From Streptomyces sp. MP131-18 (GTDB lineage: Bacteria; Actinomycetota; Actinomycetes; Streptomycetales; Streptomycetaceae): a stretch of DNA of 64,000 nucleotides. Made by a program: the position numbers and the translations under genes. Numbering within the stretch: position 1 is the stretch's first letter; each line of letters starts with the position of its first letter. Under the pieces are notes generated by a model. That model had not been told where the DNA came from, did not search any database, and worked only from the letters and a program-made list of their open reading frames with translations. Location: NCBI RefSeq assembly GCF_001984575.1, contig NZ_LZNS01000001.1:2609258-2673257 (forward strand), read 5' to 3'. Positions 35,038 through 46,063 of the stretch are shown piece after piece.

Positions 35038-35903
35038 GAGGAACCCTCCACGTGCCCCAGGCCGGCGAAGACGTCCCGCGCGCCCGCGGGCACCGGCTCC
35101 CCGGCGGCCAGCCGGTAGTACTCCGTCTCCCACAGCGGCTGCGCAAGACCGTTGGACAGCGCGAACACCCCGCCCGCCACCTCGATCTGCGTGGCGTGCG
35201 CCGCCATGGCGGCGGCCTTGGCGGCCACTTGCGCCGCGGTGCCGGTGACCGCCAGCGCCACGTTCCCGTCCTCGGTCACGCCCGGCACGTCGGCCGGGCC
35301 CGCCACCCCGGGGAACCGGCCGGGGCCCGCGGCGCGCAGCGCGGCGAACCGGTCCTCGGCCGCGGAGCGCGGCACGCAGGACCACAGGATGCGGGCGATC
35401 CGGTGCCGCCCGGCGGCGAGTTCGGCGCCGCGCATCGCGACGCGGTGCGCCTGGATGTGGTCGGGGTGACCGTAACCGCCGTCGGGGTCATAGGTGATGA
35501 GCACCTGCGGGCGCACCTCGGCGATGACGTCGGCGAGCGCCGCGCCGGCCTCGTCGAGGCCGGCCCGCCAGAAGGCGGCCGGGTGGTCGTTGGTGGCCAG
35601 GCCCATCATGCCGGAGTCGCGCCAGCGCCCCCGGCCGCCGAGGAAGCGGTGGTCGGTGACGCCGAGGACGCGCATGGCGGCGGCCAGTTCGTCCGCCCGG
35701 TGGGGGCCGAGCGCGTCGTCACGGTCCGCCGTGAGGTGGGCGAGCGGGGCGGGGATGACCTCGCCCTCCTCGCCCAGCGTGCAGGTCACGAGCGTGACCG
35801 CGGCACCGGCGGCGACGCAGGCGGCCATGGTCACGCCATTGCAGATCGACTCGTCGTCGGGATGGGCGTGCACCAGCAGCACGCGCGCCTGGCCGGAACT
35901 CAT
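35034..35903 (-). CDS. mshB: GlcNAc-inositol deacetylase MshB
   Basis: A 289-aa LmbE-family zinc deacetylase, the second step in mycothiol synthesis, making GlcN-Ins from 1-D-myo-inosityl GlcNAc. Zinc ligands are in VHAHPDDES (His14, Asp17) and [10 protein letters not shown] (His region about 149). Length and domain boundaries are normal. The ATG at 35903 follows no obvious strong ribosome site. It is transcribed from the direction of the importer genes and overlaps the DUF6113 gene. Mca-type amidases are similar, but the neighbour order supports MshB. Confidence 0.9.
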   Translation of the reverse strand: MSSGQARVLLVHAHPDDESICNGVTMAACVAAGAAVTLVTCTLGEEGEVIPAPLAHLTADRDDALGPHRADELAAAMRVLGVTDHRFLGGRGRWRDSGMMGLATNDHPAAFWRAGLDEAGAALADVIAEVRPQVLITYDPDGGYGHPDHIQAHRVAMRGAELAAGRHRIARILWSCVPRSAAEDRFAALRAAGPGRFPGVAGPADVPGVTEDGNVALAVTGTAAQVAAKAAAMAAHATQIEVAGGVFALSNGLAQPLWETEYYRLAAGEPVPAGARDVFAGLGHVEGSS

Positions 35904-35915
35904 GGCAGCGAGCTT

Positions 35916-36263
35916 AGGCCCTGTCGTTTGGATCTTCGCGGGGCCGCGCTGCCGGCTACGGCACTCCCCCAGCCTGGCGGCTGGGAGGCGCCCCCACGCT
36001 GCGTTGTCGCATCGCGCGAGTACTCCCCCAGACTCCGTCCGGGAGGTGCCCCCACCCCGGACTCCTCCCCCAGACTTCGTCTGGGAGGTGCCCCCAGGGA
36101 GGTGCCCCCACCCCAGACTCCTCCCTCAGACTTCGTCTGGGAGGTGCCCCCAGGGAGATGCTCCCAGGGAGGTGCTTCCACGTACGAGCTGCGATCGTCC
36201 GCCTTGCGATCCACCGCATCCGACAACGCGACCTGATCCACGAAGATCCAAACGACAGGACCT
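35916..36263. mobile_element. Non-coding MITE-like element with inverted termini
   Basis: The ends 35916-35938 and 36241-36263 are inverted copies of 23 bp with one mismatch (core CCTGTCGTTTGGATCTTCG). Inside are four copies of a roughly 32-bp hairpin module (stem like CCCAGACTTCGTCTGGG flanked by CTCCC and GAGGTGCCCCCA) at 35964-35996, 36023-36054, 36065-36096 and 36121-36152, plus truncated GGGAGGTGCCCCCA copies. There is no transposase frame and no obvious target duplication. The termini resemble those I recall at IS5-type elements of streptomycetes, so it is probably an internal-deletion or MITE derivative. It fills the gap between mshB and the small membrane protein gene. Confidence 0.7.
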
Positions 36264-36287
36264 GACGGCCGGGGCTCCGGCTCCGGG

Positions 36288-36482
36288 TCAGAAGCTGATG
36301 TCGCTGATCATGTCGGAGAGGCCGGTGGAGAAGTCGTCGATGGCCGGTGCCATGTTGGACCCGGCGAGGTAGAAGCCCAGGAGCACGCAGACGATGGCGT
36401 GCAGGACCTTCAGTCCCGACTTCCTGACCAGCAAAACGACAATGATCGTGAAGAGCAGTACCGCGGAGACGGACAGCCCCAT
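36288..36482 (-). CDS. Small membrane protein of unknown function
   Basis: A 64-aa protein with two hydrophobic segments (about 4-22 and 27-46) separated by a short Arg/Lys loop, and a polar acidic tail. The start is fixed at ATG 36482 by a perfect GGAGGTGAT site 8 nt upstream; the ATG at 36497 lies inside this ribosome site region. It is conserved as a short hypothetical in streptomycetes. It lies 188 bp after the oppF-type gene, so it may belong to a separate unit. Function unknown. Confidence 0.72.
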   Translation of the reverse strand: MGLSVSAVLLFTIIVVLLVRKSGLKVLHAIVCVLLGFYLAGSNMAPAIDDFSTGLSDMISDISF

Positions 36483-36669
36483 CAAGATCACCTCCATGAA
36501 GTCGCACCCGGCTTCGGGCAGGCCAACGAGACCTTCCGTGCCTGGAAGTGTCCTTCCACCACGCGTTCTGGATCATAGCGATCAACGCCCCGCTCACGGT
36601 TCGGTGCACGGGTGCAGAAGAGGGGCGCACGCCCCCGGCTCACGGTGCTGCCGGGCCCGTCGCCCGCGG

Positions 36670-37737
<1,068 letters not shown>

Positions 37738-37745
37738 CGCTGTCC

Positions 37746-38813
37746 TCAATTCGGCCGGCCCTGGCTGAGCCGGGGCCGGATGCGCTCGACGAAGAAGGTC
37801 CGCTTCTGCTCCGCGCTCAGATGGCAGGCCGCGCCGCGCCCCTCGGGCAGCGCGGGCCGGTCGCCCGCGCAGGAGACCGGGTCCGCCACCTCCTCGGGGA
37901 AGGCGCACCTGGGGGTGAACGGGCAGCCGGCGGGCGGGTCGAGCAGGCTGGGAGGGCTGCCGGGGATCGGCACCAGCTCCTGGGAGACGTCGCCCGTCAG
38001 CCGCGGCATGGCGCCCAGCAGGCCCCAGGTGTAGGGGTGCTGGGGGCGGCGCAGCACGTCGTCGACGCCGCCGCGTTCGACGGCACGGCCCGCGTACATC
38101 ACCAGCACGTCGTCGGACACCTGCGCGACCACGCCGAGGTCGTGGGTGATCATGATGATCGCCGAGCCGAACTCCTGCTGGAGGTCGAGCAGCAGGTCCA
38201 GGATCTGCGCCTGGACGGTCACGTCGAGCGCCGTGGTGGGCTCGTCGGCGATCAGCAGGTCCGGGTTGCAGATCAGCGCCATCGCGATCATGGCGCGCTG
38301 CCGCATGCCGCCCGAGAACTGGTGCGGGTAGTCGTCCACCCGCCGGTGCGGGTTGGGGATGCCGACCTTGCCCAGCATCTCGATGGCGCGCTCGCGCGCC
38401 TCGCGCCGCGTGGCGCCCCGGTGCTTGCGGAACGGCTCGGCGATCTGGCGGCCGATCGTGTAGTAGGGCGAGAGCGCGGTCAGCGGGTCCTGGAAGATCA
38501 TCGCGACCTTGTTGCCGCGCAGCCGCTCCATGCGGCGTTCCGGCGCGGCCGTCAACTCCTCGCCGTCGAGGTGTATCTCGCCGGTGACGGTGGTGTTGTC
38601 GGGGTTGTGCAGGCCGAGAACGGTCTGGTTGGCGACCGACTTGCCCGACCCGGATTCGCCGACGATGCCGAGGGTCCGGCCGCGTTCGACGTCGAAGGAC
38701 AGCCCGTCGACCGCCTTGACGACGCCGTCCTCCGTGGCGAAGCGCACCCGCAGGTCGCGCACGGACAGGAACGGGGCGGCCGGCTCCGAAGCGGCTTCTT
38801 CTGTGGTGGTCAC
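37746..38813 (-). CDS. Oligopeptide ABC importer ATPase, OppD type (cassette 1)
   Basis: A 355-aa ATPase. Walker A GESGSGKS, signature FSGGMRQR, Walker [13 protein letters not shown] and H-loop HDLGVVAQ are intact, with the oligopeptide C-terminal domain (CPFTPRC). It forms the ATPase heterodimer with the OppF-type protein. The GTG start overlaps nothing but lies 12 bp after the permease stop, with AGGAG 9 nt upstream. The position equals bldKD in the bldK order. Substrate specificity comes from the binding protein, not from this subunit. Confidence 0.87.
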   Translation of the reverse strand: MTTTEEAASEPAAPFLSVRDLRVRFATEDGVVKAVDGLSFDVERGRTLGIVGESGSGKSVANQTVLGLHNPDNTTVTGEIHLDGEELTAAPERRMERLRGNKVAMIFQDPLTALSPYYTIGRQIAEPFRKHRGATRREARERAIEMLGKVGIPNPHRRVDDYPHQFSGGMRQRAMIAMALICNPDLLIADEPTTALDVTVQAQILDLLLDLQQEFGSAIIMITHDLGVVAQVSDDVLVMYAGRAVERGGVDDVLRRPQHPYTWGLLGAMPRLTGDVSQELVPIPGSPPSLLDPPAGCPFTPRCAFPEEVADPVSCAGDRPALPEGRGAACHLSAEQKRTFFVERIRPRLSQGRPN

Positions 38814-38825
38814 GTCGGTCCGCTC

Positions 38826-39809
38826 CTAGCCGAGACGCACGCGCGGGTCGATCAGCGCATAGCAGGCGTCGATGATGATGTTGAACAGGACGATCATGAG
38901 CGCGGCGAACAGCATCACGCCCATCAGCATGGGCAGGTTGGACTGCGTGACGGAGTCGACCGCGAGTCTGCCGAGACCGTGCAGCGAGAACGTCACCTCG
39001 GTGATCATGGCGCCGCCGAAGAGGGCGCCGAGGTCGATGCCGAAGATGGTGACGATGGGGATGAGCGAGCCGCGCCAGGCGTAGCGGAAGAAGACCGTGG
39101 GCCGGGACATGCCCTTCGCCTTGGCGGTGCGGACGTGATCTTCCTGAAGCTGTTCGATCAGGGTGGCGCGCGACATACGGGTGTAGTTGGCGGTGAAGAT
39201 CGTCGCCAGCACCAGCCAGGGCAGCAGCAGTCCCTTGAACCACTCCCACGGCTCCTCCGTGAAGGCCGAGGCGTCCGAGGGCTGCGGCAGCAGCCCCGTG
39301 TTGTACACGAGGACCGCCAGGGCCAGCGGGCCGAGGAAGTAGATCTGCATGGAGCTGAGGACCAGCGAGGTGGAGCTGACCGTCTTGTCCAGCAGCGTGC
39401 CGCGCCTGGCGGCGGCCAGCATGCCGAGGCCGAGGCCGAGGATCAGGAAGACGACGGCGCCGCCGATGGTCAGGGAGACGGTCGTCGGCAGCCGGTCCAT
39501 GATGGTGTCCAGCACCGGCCGGTTGTCGCGGAAGGAGAAGCCGAGGCAGGGTGCCGGGCAGTGTCCGGCGGGGAAGTCGCGGCCGGCGAAGATGCCGACC
39601 ATGTACTCCCAGTACTGCACGGGAATGGCCTTGTCGATGCCCAGATTGTGCTCGACGATGGCGAGCTGCTCCTCGGTGCAGACGCCCTTGCCGCAGGCGA
39701 GCAGCGCGGGATTGCGCGGGATCGCGTAGAAGAGGAAGAACGTGACGGCGCTGATGACCAGCAGGATGGCGACGGCGCCGAGCGTTCGCCTCATGAGGAA
39801 TCGGAGCAT
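38826..39809 (-). CDS. Oligopeptide ABC importer permease, OppB type (cassette 1)
   Basis: A 327-aa inner-membrane permease. The N-terminal MLRFLMRRTLGAVAILL, an extracellular loop with Cys pairs (GKGVC, HCPAPC) and the binding-protein-dependent domain with about six spans are clear. The EAA-type loop RTAKAKGMSRPTV contacts the ATPase. It shares the pathway with an OppC-type permease encoded upstream (41734-42723). Order equals bldKC. The Cys-rich loop differs from the permeases of the two other cassettes. Confidence 0.87.
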   Translation of the reverse strand: MLRFLMRRTLGAVAILLVISAVTFFLFYAIPRNPALLACGKGVCTEEQLAIVEHNLGIDKAIPVQYWEYMVGIFAGRDFPAGHCPAPCLGFSFRDNRPVLDTIMDRLPTTVSLTIGGAVVFLILGLGLGMLAAARRGTLLDKTVSSTSLVLSSMQIYFLGPLALAVLVYNTGLLPQPSDASAFTEEPWEWFKGLLLPWLVLATIFTANYTRMSRATLIEQLQEDHVRTAKAKGMSRPTVFFRYAWRGSLIPIVTIFGIDLGALFGGAMITEVTFSLHGLGRLAVDSVTQSNLPMLMGVMLFAALMIVLFNIIIDACYALIDPRVRLG

Positions 39810-39839
39810 CGTAGGTGGCTGCCTTCGGTAGGTGCCGTG

Positions 39840-39873
39840 CGCCGGCCGGCCCGGTCGTCCGGGCCGGCCGGCG
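39840..39873 (-). terminator. Hairpin between binding protein and permease (cassette 1)
   Basis: A perfect 15-bp GC stem (39840-39854 with 39859-39873) and TCGT loop, in the 69-bp gap between the binding-protein and permease genes. It likely attenuates transcription so that more binding protein than permease is made, or stabilises the upstream message. Confidence 0.65.
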
Positions 39874-39878
39874 GGTGG

Positions 39879-41696
39879 CTAACTCTCGTCCTGGATGACG
39901 TAGATGCGGCGCATGTCGACGGTGCCGAAGTCGTCGTTGAACACCGCGCCGCCGATCATCGAGCCGTGCATGATCGTCTGCCGGTAGGCGAATCCGGGCA
40001 CGGCCGCCACCAGCTCCTCCTGGATGTACGCGTCCAGTTCGACCCAGGCCGCGGCGGCCTCGGCCGCGTCCTCGATGCCGCGGATGCGGTCGATCTCCGC
40101 GTTGACGTGCTCGTCGTTCAGGTGGCTGTAGTTGGACGCGCCGTCCTGGATCTGCCGGCCGTCGAACAGCGGCGGGATCACGGTGCCGGCGGACAGCCAG
40201 TCGTGGCCCCAGCTGCTGCGGTAGATGTCGTAGCCGCCGTCGACGACGCCGATGGTGTCGTAGTAGGTCTCCGGCGGGACCTCGCTGCGGTTGACCTCGA
40301 AGCCGGCCGTCTCCAGGGCGTCGGCGATGGCGACGGCGGCCTGCTGGTCCTCGGCGGCGGTGTGGTGCACGTAGGACAGCTCGAAGCCGACGGCGTCGGC
40401 CTCCTCCAGCAGTTCGCGGGCACGTTCCGCGTCACCCTGCGGGTTGGCGACCTTGCCGAACGGGTCGTAGTCCGGCTGGTAGCCGGGCAGCAGCGGGCTG
40501 ATCATGCTGGCGGTGTACTGGCCGCCGATGGAGCCGCCGTACGCGTTGAGGATGCCGTTGAGCGGCAGCGCGTAGGCGATGGCCTGCCGGACGCGCTCGT
40601 CGGTGACGGTGTCCATGTTGATGGCGAGGCTCCACACGAAGGACTGGTAGCCCTCGACCAGCCGCTCACGGTACTGCGGGTCCTCCATCACGGTCGGACC
40701 GTTGCCCGGGTCGAGCCCGTTGCTGAAGCTGATGCCGTTCCGGTTCTCGCCGTTGTCGGCCATCAGCCGGGCGGTGGAGTCCTCCTGGCTGTGCCCGAAG
40801 CTGATCTCGAAGGCGTCCGGGTAGGCGTTCCGCGTCGGGTCGGTCTCGGGGACCCAGTGCTCGTTCCTGGTGAGCGTCATGGAACGGCCGGGGCGGTGCT
40901 CCTCGATGCGGTAGGGCCCGGAGGTCATCGGCTCCTGGTCGTACGCCTCCTGCGTGTCGTGCTCCTCGGAGACCACCGCGTAGCCGGCGATCGACAGGGC
41001 GTACGGCAGGTCGTTCTGCGGCCGGGAGAAGTGGAAGACGACCGTGCGCTCGTCCGGGGTCTCCAGCACGGAGTCGGGCAGGTGGTCGCCGTTGTAGGGG
41101 CCTTCGGGCAGCAGTTCGCGGTAGTCGGTGCCGTCCGCGTCGGCCAGCCACTGCTGGATGTAGGTGGGACCCTGGGTGATGAACGGCGCGAACTGCCGCT
41201 CGAACGTGTGCCGGATGTCGGCGGAGGTGATGGGCGTCCCGTCGGCGAAGAAGATGTCTTCCTTCAGGGTGTACGTCCACGTCAGGCCGTCCTCCGAGAC
41301 CTGCCCGGAGTCCGTCGCCAGGTCGCCGACCACGGTGTAGTTGCCGTCGTTGTCCAGCTTCACGGCGGTGAGGCCGCGGTGGACGAGGCGGGCGATGTTC
41401 TGCTCGTGCTGGACATAGATCTGCGCCGGGTCCAGGTGGTCCGGCGGGACGTCCTCGAACACGTTCACCGTGCCGCCCGGCTGTGCGTCGGGCACTTCTT
41501 CCGCGGGTCCTGTGGAGGCCGCCTCGTCGCCGAAGGATATGGAGGTCAGTTCCTCGGGGGCGGACTGCTCCTCGCCGTTCTCGCCGTCTTCGGCCCCGCC
41601 GCCTCCGCCGCTGCTGCACGCGCCGAGGAGCAGCGCGCCCGCCAGGGCGATGGACACCCCGGCCGTGCGCCCTCTGCGCAAGGTGTGGATGCTCAT
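39879..41696 (-). CDS. Peptide-binding lipoprotein, SBP_bac_5 (cassette 1, BldKB-like)
   Basis: A 605-aa extracytoplasmic solute-binding protein. The lipobox is LLLGAC (Cys27), followed by a Gly/acidic linker and an SBP_bac_5 domain (from about 70) with DGLTWTYTLKEDIFFADGTP and the late SYVHHTAAEDQQ region. It delivers peptides to the paired permeases. The length and the placement between two permeases match BldKB of S. coelicolor, which imports the signal peptide needed for aerial growth. This identity is inferred from order and size, and the binding specificity is not determined. Confidence 0.85.
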   Translation of the reverse strand: MSIHTLRRGRTAGVSIALAGALLLGACSSGGGGGAEDGENGEEQSAPEELTSISFGDEAASTGPAEEVPDAQPGGTVNVFEDVPPDHLDPAQIYVQHEQNIARLVHRGLTAVKLDNDGNYTVVGDLATDSGQVSEDGLTWTYTLKEDIFFADGTPITSADIRHTFERQFAPFITQGPTYIQQWLADADGTDYRELLPEGPYNGDHLPDSVLETPDERTVVFHFSRPQNDLPYALSIAGYAVVSEEHDTQEAYDQEPMTSGPYRIEEHRPGRSMTLTRNEHWVPETDPTRNAYPDAFEISFGHSQEDSTARLMADNGENRNGISFSNGLDPGNGPTVMEDPQYRERLVEGYQSFVWSLAINMDTVTDERVRQAIAYALPLNGILNAYGGSIGGQYTASMISPLLPGYQPDYDPFGKVANPQGDAERARELLEEADAVGFELSYVHHTAAEDQQAAVAIADALETAGFEVNRSEVPPETYYDTIGVVDGGYDIYRSSWGHDWLSAGTVIPPLFDGRQIQDGASNYSHLNDEHVNAEIDRIRGIEDAAEAAAAWVELDAYIQEELVAAVPGFAYRQTIMHGSMIGGAVFNDDFGTVDMRRIYVIQDES

Positions 41697-41733
41697 GGGT
41701 TGCTGTGCACCTGCCCGTTCCTGTTGAGGGATG

Positions 41734-42723
41734 TCATCGGACGGTCTTGGGGTCGAAGGCGTCCCGGACCGAATCCCCCAGGAGGTTGAAGGCGACGATA
41801 AAGATCACCATCGAGACTCCGGGGAAGAACATGTACGTGATGTCGCTGCGGTACACCTCGGCCGCGGTGGCGAACATCCGGCCCCAGTCGGGGGTGGGCT
41901 CGGTGAGGCCCACGCCGAGGAAGGACAGCGCGGCGGCGGTGGTGACGAAGTTCGGCAGCATGTAGGTGGCCTGCACCAGCATCGGCGAGACCACGTTGGG
42001 CAGCAGCTCCTTGCGGATGATGCGCCACGGGGAGGCGCCGCTCACCTTGGCCGCCTCGACGAACTCGCGTTCACGCAGGGAGAGGGTGGCGCCGCGCAGG
42101 ATGCGGCCCAGTGTCATCCACCCGAGCGCCCACAGCACGATGATGACGGAGATCACCTTGACGTGGGTCGGTGTCTCCTGCCGCGGGTCGACGAAAAGGG
42201 TGGCGATGATCGGCAGGAACGCGACGAAGAACAGCTGCTGCGGAAAGGCCATCAGCAGGTCGATGAGGCGGCTGATGGCGGCGTCCCACCGGCCGCCGAG
42301 GTAGCCGGCGGCGATGCCGAGCACGATCGCGGTGAGCGTGGCGAGAATCGTGACGACGAGGGCGATGAGGAGAGATGTGCGTATTCCGTAGACCAGCTCC
42401 ATGAAAACGTCACGTCCGGTGCCGGGTTCGAGCCCGAACCAGAATTCACCGTCGATGCCGCCGTTGGGCTTGACGGGATAGCCGTACTCGTTGAGCAGAC
42501 CGCTCTCCAACTGGCCGTATCTGGTGTACGGGTCCTTTCCGTACAGCCAGGAGATGACCGGCGCGAGCAGCCCGACGGCGAAGAAGAACAGCACGACACA
42601 GGCGGAAATGACACCGACCCGGTCACGCCGGAAGCGGCGCCACATCAGCCGGCCGGGCGAGCGGCCGACGGCGCCGGCCTCGACGACCGGAACGGCCTCG
42701 GCGGCCACGGTTTGGCTGGACAT
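41734..42723 (-). CDS. Oligopeptide ABC importer permease, OppC type (cassette 1)
   Basis: A 329-aa permease of the OppC group. N-terminal cytoplasmic tail, the first span at about 40 (RDRVGVISACVVLFFFAVGL), an external domain with DPYTRYGQLESGLL, then five spans with the BPD_transp_1 domain and the loop VEAAKVSGASPWRII. It is the first gene of cassette 1, as bldKA is of the bldK locus. ATG 42723 is chosen by GGGGGG and the SSQTVAAEA N terminus. A 342-bp leader region precedes it. Confidence 0.87.
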   Translation of the reverse strand: MSSQTVAAEAVPVVEAGAVGRSPGRLMWRRFRRDRVGVISACVVLFFFAVGLLAPVISWLYGKDPYTRYGQLESGLLNEYGYPVKPNGGIDGEFWFGLEPGTGRDVFMELVYGIRTSLLIALVVTILATLTAIVLGIAAGYLGGRWDAAISRLIDLLMAFPQQLFFVAFLPIIATLFVDPRQETPTHVKVISVIIVLWALGWMTLGRILRGATLSLREREFVEAAKVSGASPWRIIRKELLPNVVSPMLVQATYMLPNFVTTAAALSFLGVGLTEPTPDWGRMFATAAEVYRSDITYMFFPGVSMVIFIVAFNLLGDSVRDAFDPKTVR

Positions 42724-43065
42724 CAAGTCCCCCCGACGGGTGCGGTCCTGTGCATGCGATGCGTGTAGATCGCGACTGTGGCAAGGCACACAGACAGCCG
42801 TCAAGGAGTAGCAATGGTATAAACCTATGACGGTCATTTTGGTGAGCGAAGATTATGCAGATCGGCACGAAAACGTGCTTGACCGCACGATCGGCGATCG
42901 GGAATGTGGGGATAAGTGGTGACCCGGCCTGTTAACAAGGCGGCAACACCCCAGACCCTATACCGATATGCGAACGGCCCAGACTGTGGCGGTACGGCCG
43001 TGCGGGTGCCGTAGACCGGGGCGGCGCGGCCGGAAGGCAGGCGCCGCCCCGGTGCACATCCGCAC
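42724..43065. other. 342-bp intergenic region, promoter of cassette 1 and terminator of cassette 2
   Basis: No gene is seen. The half next to the cassette 1 permease start is relatively AT-rich and holds the palindrome ATGACGGTCAT (42827-42837) and TTATAC-like hexamers near 42818, likely a promoter/operator area of the leftward unit. At the other end a GC hairpin (43016-43052) closes cassette 2. Confidence 0.5.
43016..43052 (-). terminator. Terminator of cassette 2
   Basis: CCGGGGCGGCGC (43016-43027) pairs perfectly with GCGCCGCCCCGG (43041-43052), 12 bp, loop of 13 nt. It lies 14 nt after the stop of the OppF-type gene. Confidence 0.7.
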
Positions 43066-44115
43066 TCAGCCGCTGACCAACTGCCCCTTGTCCTCGGCGA
43101 AGTGACAGGCGGAGGCGTGCCGCGCCGGCCCCGTGGCCGCGGTGAACTCGGCGGGCACGGCGAGCGGCGGGTCCACTTCCGCGCACAGCGCCTGCGCCTT
43201 CCAGCAGCGGGTACGGAAACGGCAGCCGGACGGCGGATCGGCAGGGGACGGCACGTCTCCCACGAGAATGATGTGTTCGCGGCTGCGACTGAGTTCGGGG
43301 TCCGGCACGGGAACGGCGGACAGCAGCGCCTGCGTGTACGGATGGGTGGCGTGCTCGTAAATCTCCTGATCGGTGCCCGTTTCGACGATCCGGCCGAGAT
43401 ACATGACCGCGACGCGGTCGGAGATATGCCGCACGATGGACAGATCGTGCGCAATGAACATGTACGCCAGGCCGAACTCCCGCTGAAGACGTTCCATCAG
43501 GTTGATCACCTGCGCCTGGACGGACACGTCGAGCGCCGAGACCGGCTCGTCGGCCACGATGATCTCCGGGTTGAGGGCGAGTCCGCGCGCGATCCCGATG
43601 CGCTGCCGCTGCCCGCCGGAAAACTGATGGGGATACCGGTTCACGTACTCCGGATTGAGCCCGACCACATCGAGCAGTTCCTGCACCTTGCGCCGCCTGT
43701 CCTTCTTCGGCGCGGCCTCGGGATGGATGTCGAACGGCTCCCCCACGATGTCCCCGACCGTCATCCGCGGATTCAGCGAGGTGTACGGGTCCTGGAACAC
43801 CATCTGGATATTCCGCCGCACCGCCTTCAGCGCCCGCCCGGAAAGCCGTGAAATGTCCTCGCCCTTGTACCGGATGCTGCCCGCGGTCGGCCGCTCCAGA
43901 TTCATCAGCAGCCTGGCCACGGTGGACTTCCCGCAGCCGGACTCGCCCACGATCCCCAGCGTCTCGCCCGGCCGCAGGTCGAACGACACCCCGTCGACCG
44001 CCTGCACCGCGCCGATCCCGCGCCGGATCAGGATGCCGCGCGTGAGCGGGAAGTGCTTGACCAGCCCGCGGACTTCGAGGATCGGCTCCGGCGACTCCTG
44101 CGGCACGTCACTCAC
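43066..44115 (-). CDS. Oligopeptide ABC importer ATPase, OppF type (cassette 2)
   Basis: A 349-aa ATPase with Walker A GESGCGKS, signature FSGGQRQR, Walker [13 protein letters not shown] and the C-terminal CRFRTRC Cys motif. The stretch from [16 protein letters not shown] to the H-loop is nearly identical to the OppF-type protein of cassette 3 (49968-51014). The GTG start overlaps the stop of the OppD-type gene by 8 bp, indicating tight coupling. It is the last gene of cassette 2, followed by a terminator. Confidence 0.87.
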   Translation of the reverse strand: MSDVPQESPEPILEVRGLVKHFPLTRGILIRRGIGAVQAVDGVSFDLRPGETLGIVGESGCGKSTVARLLMNLERPTAGSIRYKGEDISRLSGRALKAVRRNIQMVFQDPYTSLNPRMTVGDIVGEPFDIHPEAAPKKDRRRKVQELLDVVGLNPEYVNRYPHQFSGGQRQRIGIARGLALNPEIIVADEPVSALDVSVQAQVINLMERLQREFGLAYMFIAHDLSIVRHISDRVAVMYLGRIVETGTDQEIYEHATHPYTQALLSAVPVPDPELSRSREHIILVGDVPSPADPPSGCRFRTRCWKAQALCAEVDPPLAVPAEFTAATGPARHASACHFAEDKGQLVSG

Positions 44116-45085
44116 CGATCGTCTCCTTCCAGAAGTGGCACGCGCTCGACCGGCCCTCGCCGACCTCGTACAGCGGCGGGCGCGGATCGTGCCGGCAGAC
44201 CTCGCGCACCTGGGGGCAGCGCGGGTGGAACGGGCAGCCGGCGGGGACGTGCAGCAGGTTCGGCGGCAGGCCCTTGATGGCCAGCAGTTCCCCGCCCTTG
44301 TGGTCGAGCCGCGGAATCGACTCCAGCAGTCCCTTGGTGTAGGGGTGCGCGGGCCGCTTGTACACGTCGTGCACCGGGGCGTGCTCCACGATGCGCCCCG
44401 CGTACATGACCGCGATCTTGTCGGCCACGTCGGCGACGACCCCGAGGTCGTGCGTGATGAGGATGAGGCCCATCCGGTACTCGCGCTGCAACTCCGCCAG
44501 CAGGTCCATCACCTGTGCCTGCACGGTCACGTCCAGCGCCGTCGTCGGCTCGTCCGCGATCACCAGCTCGGGTTCGAGGGCGAGCGCCATCGCGATCATG
44601 ATGCGCTGCCGCATGCCGCCGGAGAACTGGTGCGGGTAGTCGTTCACCCGCTCCCTGGCCGCCGGAATCCGCACCCGGTCCATCAGCTCGACGGCCCTGG
44701 CCTTCGCCTCCTTGCGGGAGGCGTCCCGGTGCACCCGGAACATCTCCCCCAGCTGGTAGCCCACCGACAGCACCGGGTTCAGCGAGGACAGCGCGTCCTG
44801 GAAGATCATCGCCATCCGCTCGCCGCGAATGCGCCGCCGTTCCTCGCGGCCGAGGGTGAGCAGGTCACGGCCGCGGAACAGGACGCGGCCGTGGGTGATG
44901 CGGCCCGGCGGCGTGTCGAGGATGCCCATGACGGCCTGCGCGGTCACCGATTTGCCGGAGCCGGACTCGCCCAGCACGGCCAGCGTCTCGCCCTCGTCCA
45001 CGGAGAAGCCGGCCCCGTTGACCGCGTTGACCACTCCGTCGCGCGTGCGGAAGTCCACGTGCAGATCCTGGACGTCGAGCAGCAT
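44108..45085 (-). CDS. Oligopeptide ABC importer ATPase, OppD type (cassette 2)
   Basis: A 325-aa ATPase. Walker A GESGSGKS, signature FSGGMRQR, Walker [14 protein letters not shown]-terminal CPFHPRC with later Cys completes the Opp motif. AGGAG lies 5 nt before the ATG. It is close to the cassette 3 paralogue but shorter by about 19 residues at the N terminus. Heterodimer partner of the OppF-type protein. Confidence 0.87.
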   Translation of the reverse strand: MLLDVQDLHVDFRTRDGVVNAVNGAGFSVDEGETLAVLGESGSGKSVTAQAVMGILDTPPGRITHGRVLFRGRDLLTLGREERRRIRGERMAMIFQDALSSLNPVLSVGYQLGEMFRVHRDASRKEAKARAVELMDRVRIPAARERVNDYPHQFSGGMRQRIMIAMALALEPELVIADEPTTALDVTVQAQVMDLLAELQREYRMGLILITHDLGVVADVADKIAVMYAGRIVEHAPVHDVYKRPAHPYTKGLLESIPRLDHKGGELLAIKGLPPNLLHVPAGCPFHPRCPQVREVCRHDPRPPLYEVGEGRSSACHFWKETIGE

Positions 45086-45112
45086 CGCAACTCCTGTCGG
45101 TTCGGCTTCACA

Positions 45113-46063
45113 TCAGCGGAGCTTGGGGTCCAGGGCGTCGCGAACGGCGTCGCCGAGCATGATGAAGGCCAGCACGGTGAGGCTCAGCGCGGCGGCCGGG
45201 TACAGCAGGATGTGCGGGGCGTTGCGGAACTGCATGCCGTCGGAGGCGGCGGAGATGTCGACGCCCCAGGAGACGGTCGGCGGGCGCAGCCCCACCCCCA
45301 GGTAGCTGAGCGTCGCCTCCAGGGCGATGAACGTGCCGAGCATGATGGTCGCCATCACGATCACCGGCGCGACCGCGTTGGGCAGGATGTGCCGCAGCAG
45401 CATCCGGGAATTGCTCGCGCCCAGCGCCCGCGCGGCCTGCACGTAGTCGTTCTGCTTGGCGGTGATGACCGAACCGCGGGAGATGCGTGCGATCTGCGGC
45501 CAGCTCAGCGCGGCGATCACCAGCACCACCGGCCAGATGCCGGTGAGGGTGATCATGCTGAGGAAGACGATGGCGCCGAGCACCAGCGGGATGCCGAAGA
45601 AGACGTCGGTCAGGCGGGAGAGCAGCGTGTCCCAGAAGCCGCCGATGAATCCGGCGAGGCCGCCGACGACCGCGCCGAGCACGGCGACGCCGAGGGTCGC
45701 GCACAGGCCGACGGTGATGGAGGCGCGCGCCCCGTACACGGTGCGCGTGTAGACGTCGCAGCCCTGGGTGTCGAAGCCGAACCAGTGCCCGGCGGACGGG
45801 CCTTCGAGGGAACGGCCGAGCTGGCAGCGCTGCGGGTCGCGGGAGGCGATGAGCCCCGGCCACAGCGAGATCACCACGAGGAAGAGGATCAGCAGCGCGG
45901 ACACGATGAACACCGGGTTGCGGCGCAGGTCGTGCCAGGCGTCGGTCCACAGGCTGCGGGCGGCCGTGGTCTCGGGCGCGGTGGCGGTGCCGGCGGTCAG
46001 CCCCTTGGCGGCGGCCACCTCCTGGGCGCCGAACGGGGTCTTGTCGGACTGCTGGTCAGGCAT
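45113..46063 (-). CDS. Oligopeptide ABC importer permease, OppC type (cassette 2)
   Basis: A 316-aa permease. A 40-residue cytoplasmic tail precedes RNPVFIVSALLILFLVVISL (span 1), an external domain and five further spans. The EAA loop VQAARALGASNSRMLL is clear. The ATG lies inside the end of the OppB-type gene with an 8-bp overlap (ATGCCTGA, 46056-46063), the same overlap as in cassette 3. Confidence 0.87.
   Translation of the reverse strand: MPDQQSDKTPFGAQEVAAAKGLTAGTATAPETTAARSLWTDAWHDLRRNPVFIVSALLILFLVVISLWPGLIASRDPQRCQLGRSLEGPSAGHWFGFDTQGCDVYTRTVYGARASITVGLCATLGVAVLGAVVGGLAGFIGGFWDTLLSRLTDVFFGIPLVLGAIVFLSMITLTGIWPVVLVIAALSWPQIARISRGSVITAKQNDYVQAARALGASNSRMLLRHILPNAVAPVIVMATIMLGTFIALEATLSYLGVGLRPPTVSWGVDISAASDGMQFRNAPHILLYPAAALSLTVLAFIMLGDAVRDALDPKLR

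Noticed and set aside
35964..36152. Four spaced hairpin repeats that might look like a CRISPR array
   Set aside because: Repeats are imperfect, spacers are very unequal and short, and no cas gene is present.
35940..36630. Pro/Arg-rich open frames through the hairpin repeats
   Set aside because: They depend on the repeat sequence, lack ribosome sites and vary between strands; the element is non-coding.
37821..41789. A very long open frame (1322 codons) on the plus strand across importer cassette 1
   Set aside because: It is an antisense reading of four well-supported genes, caused by high GC at third positions. Its translation is Arg/Val/Gly/Asp-rich with no domain.
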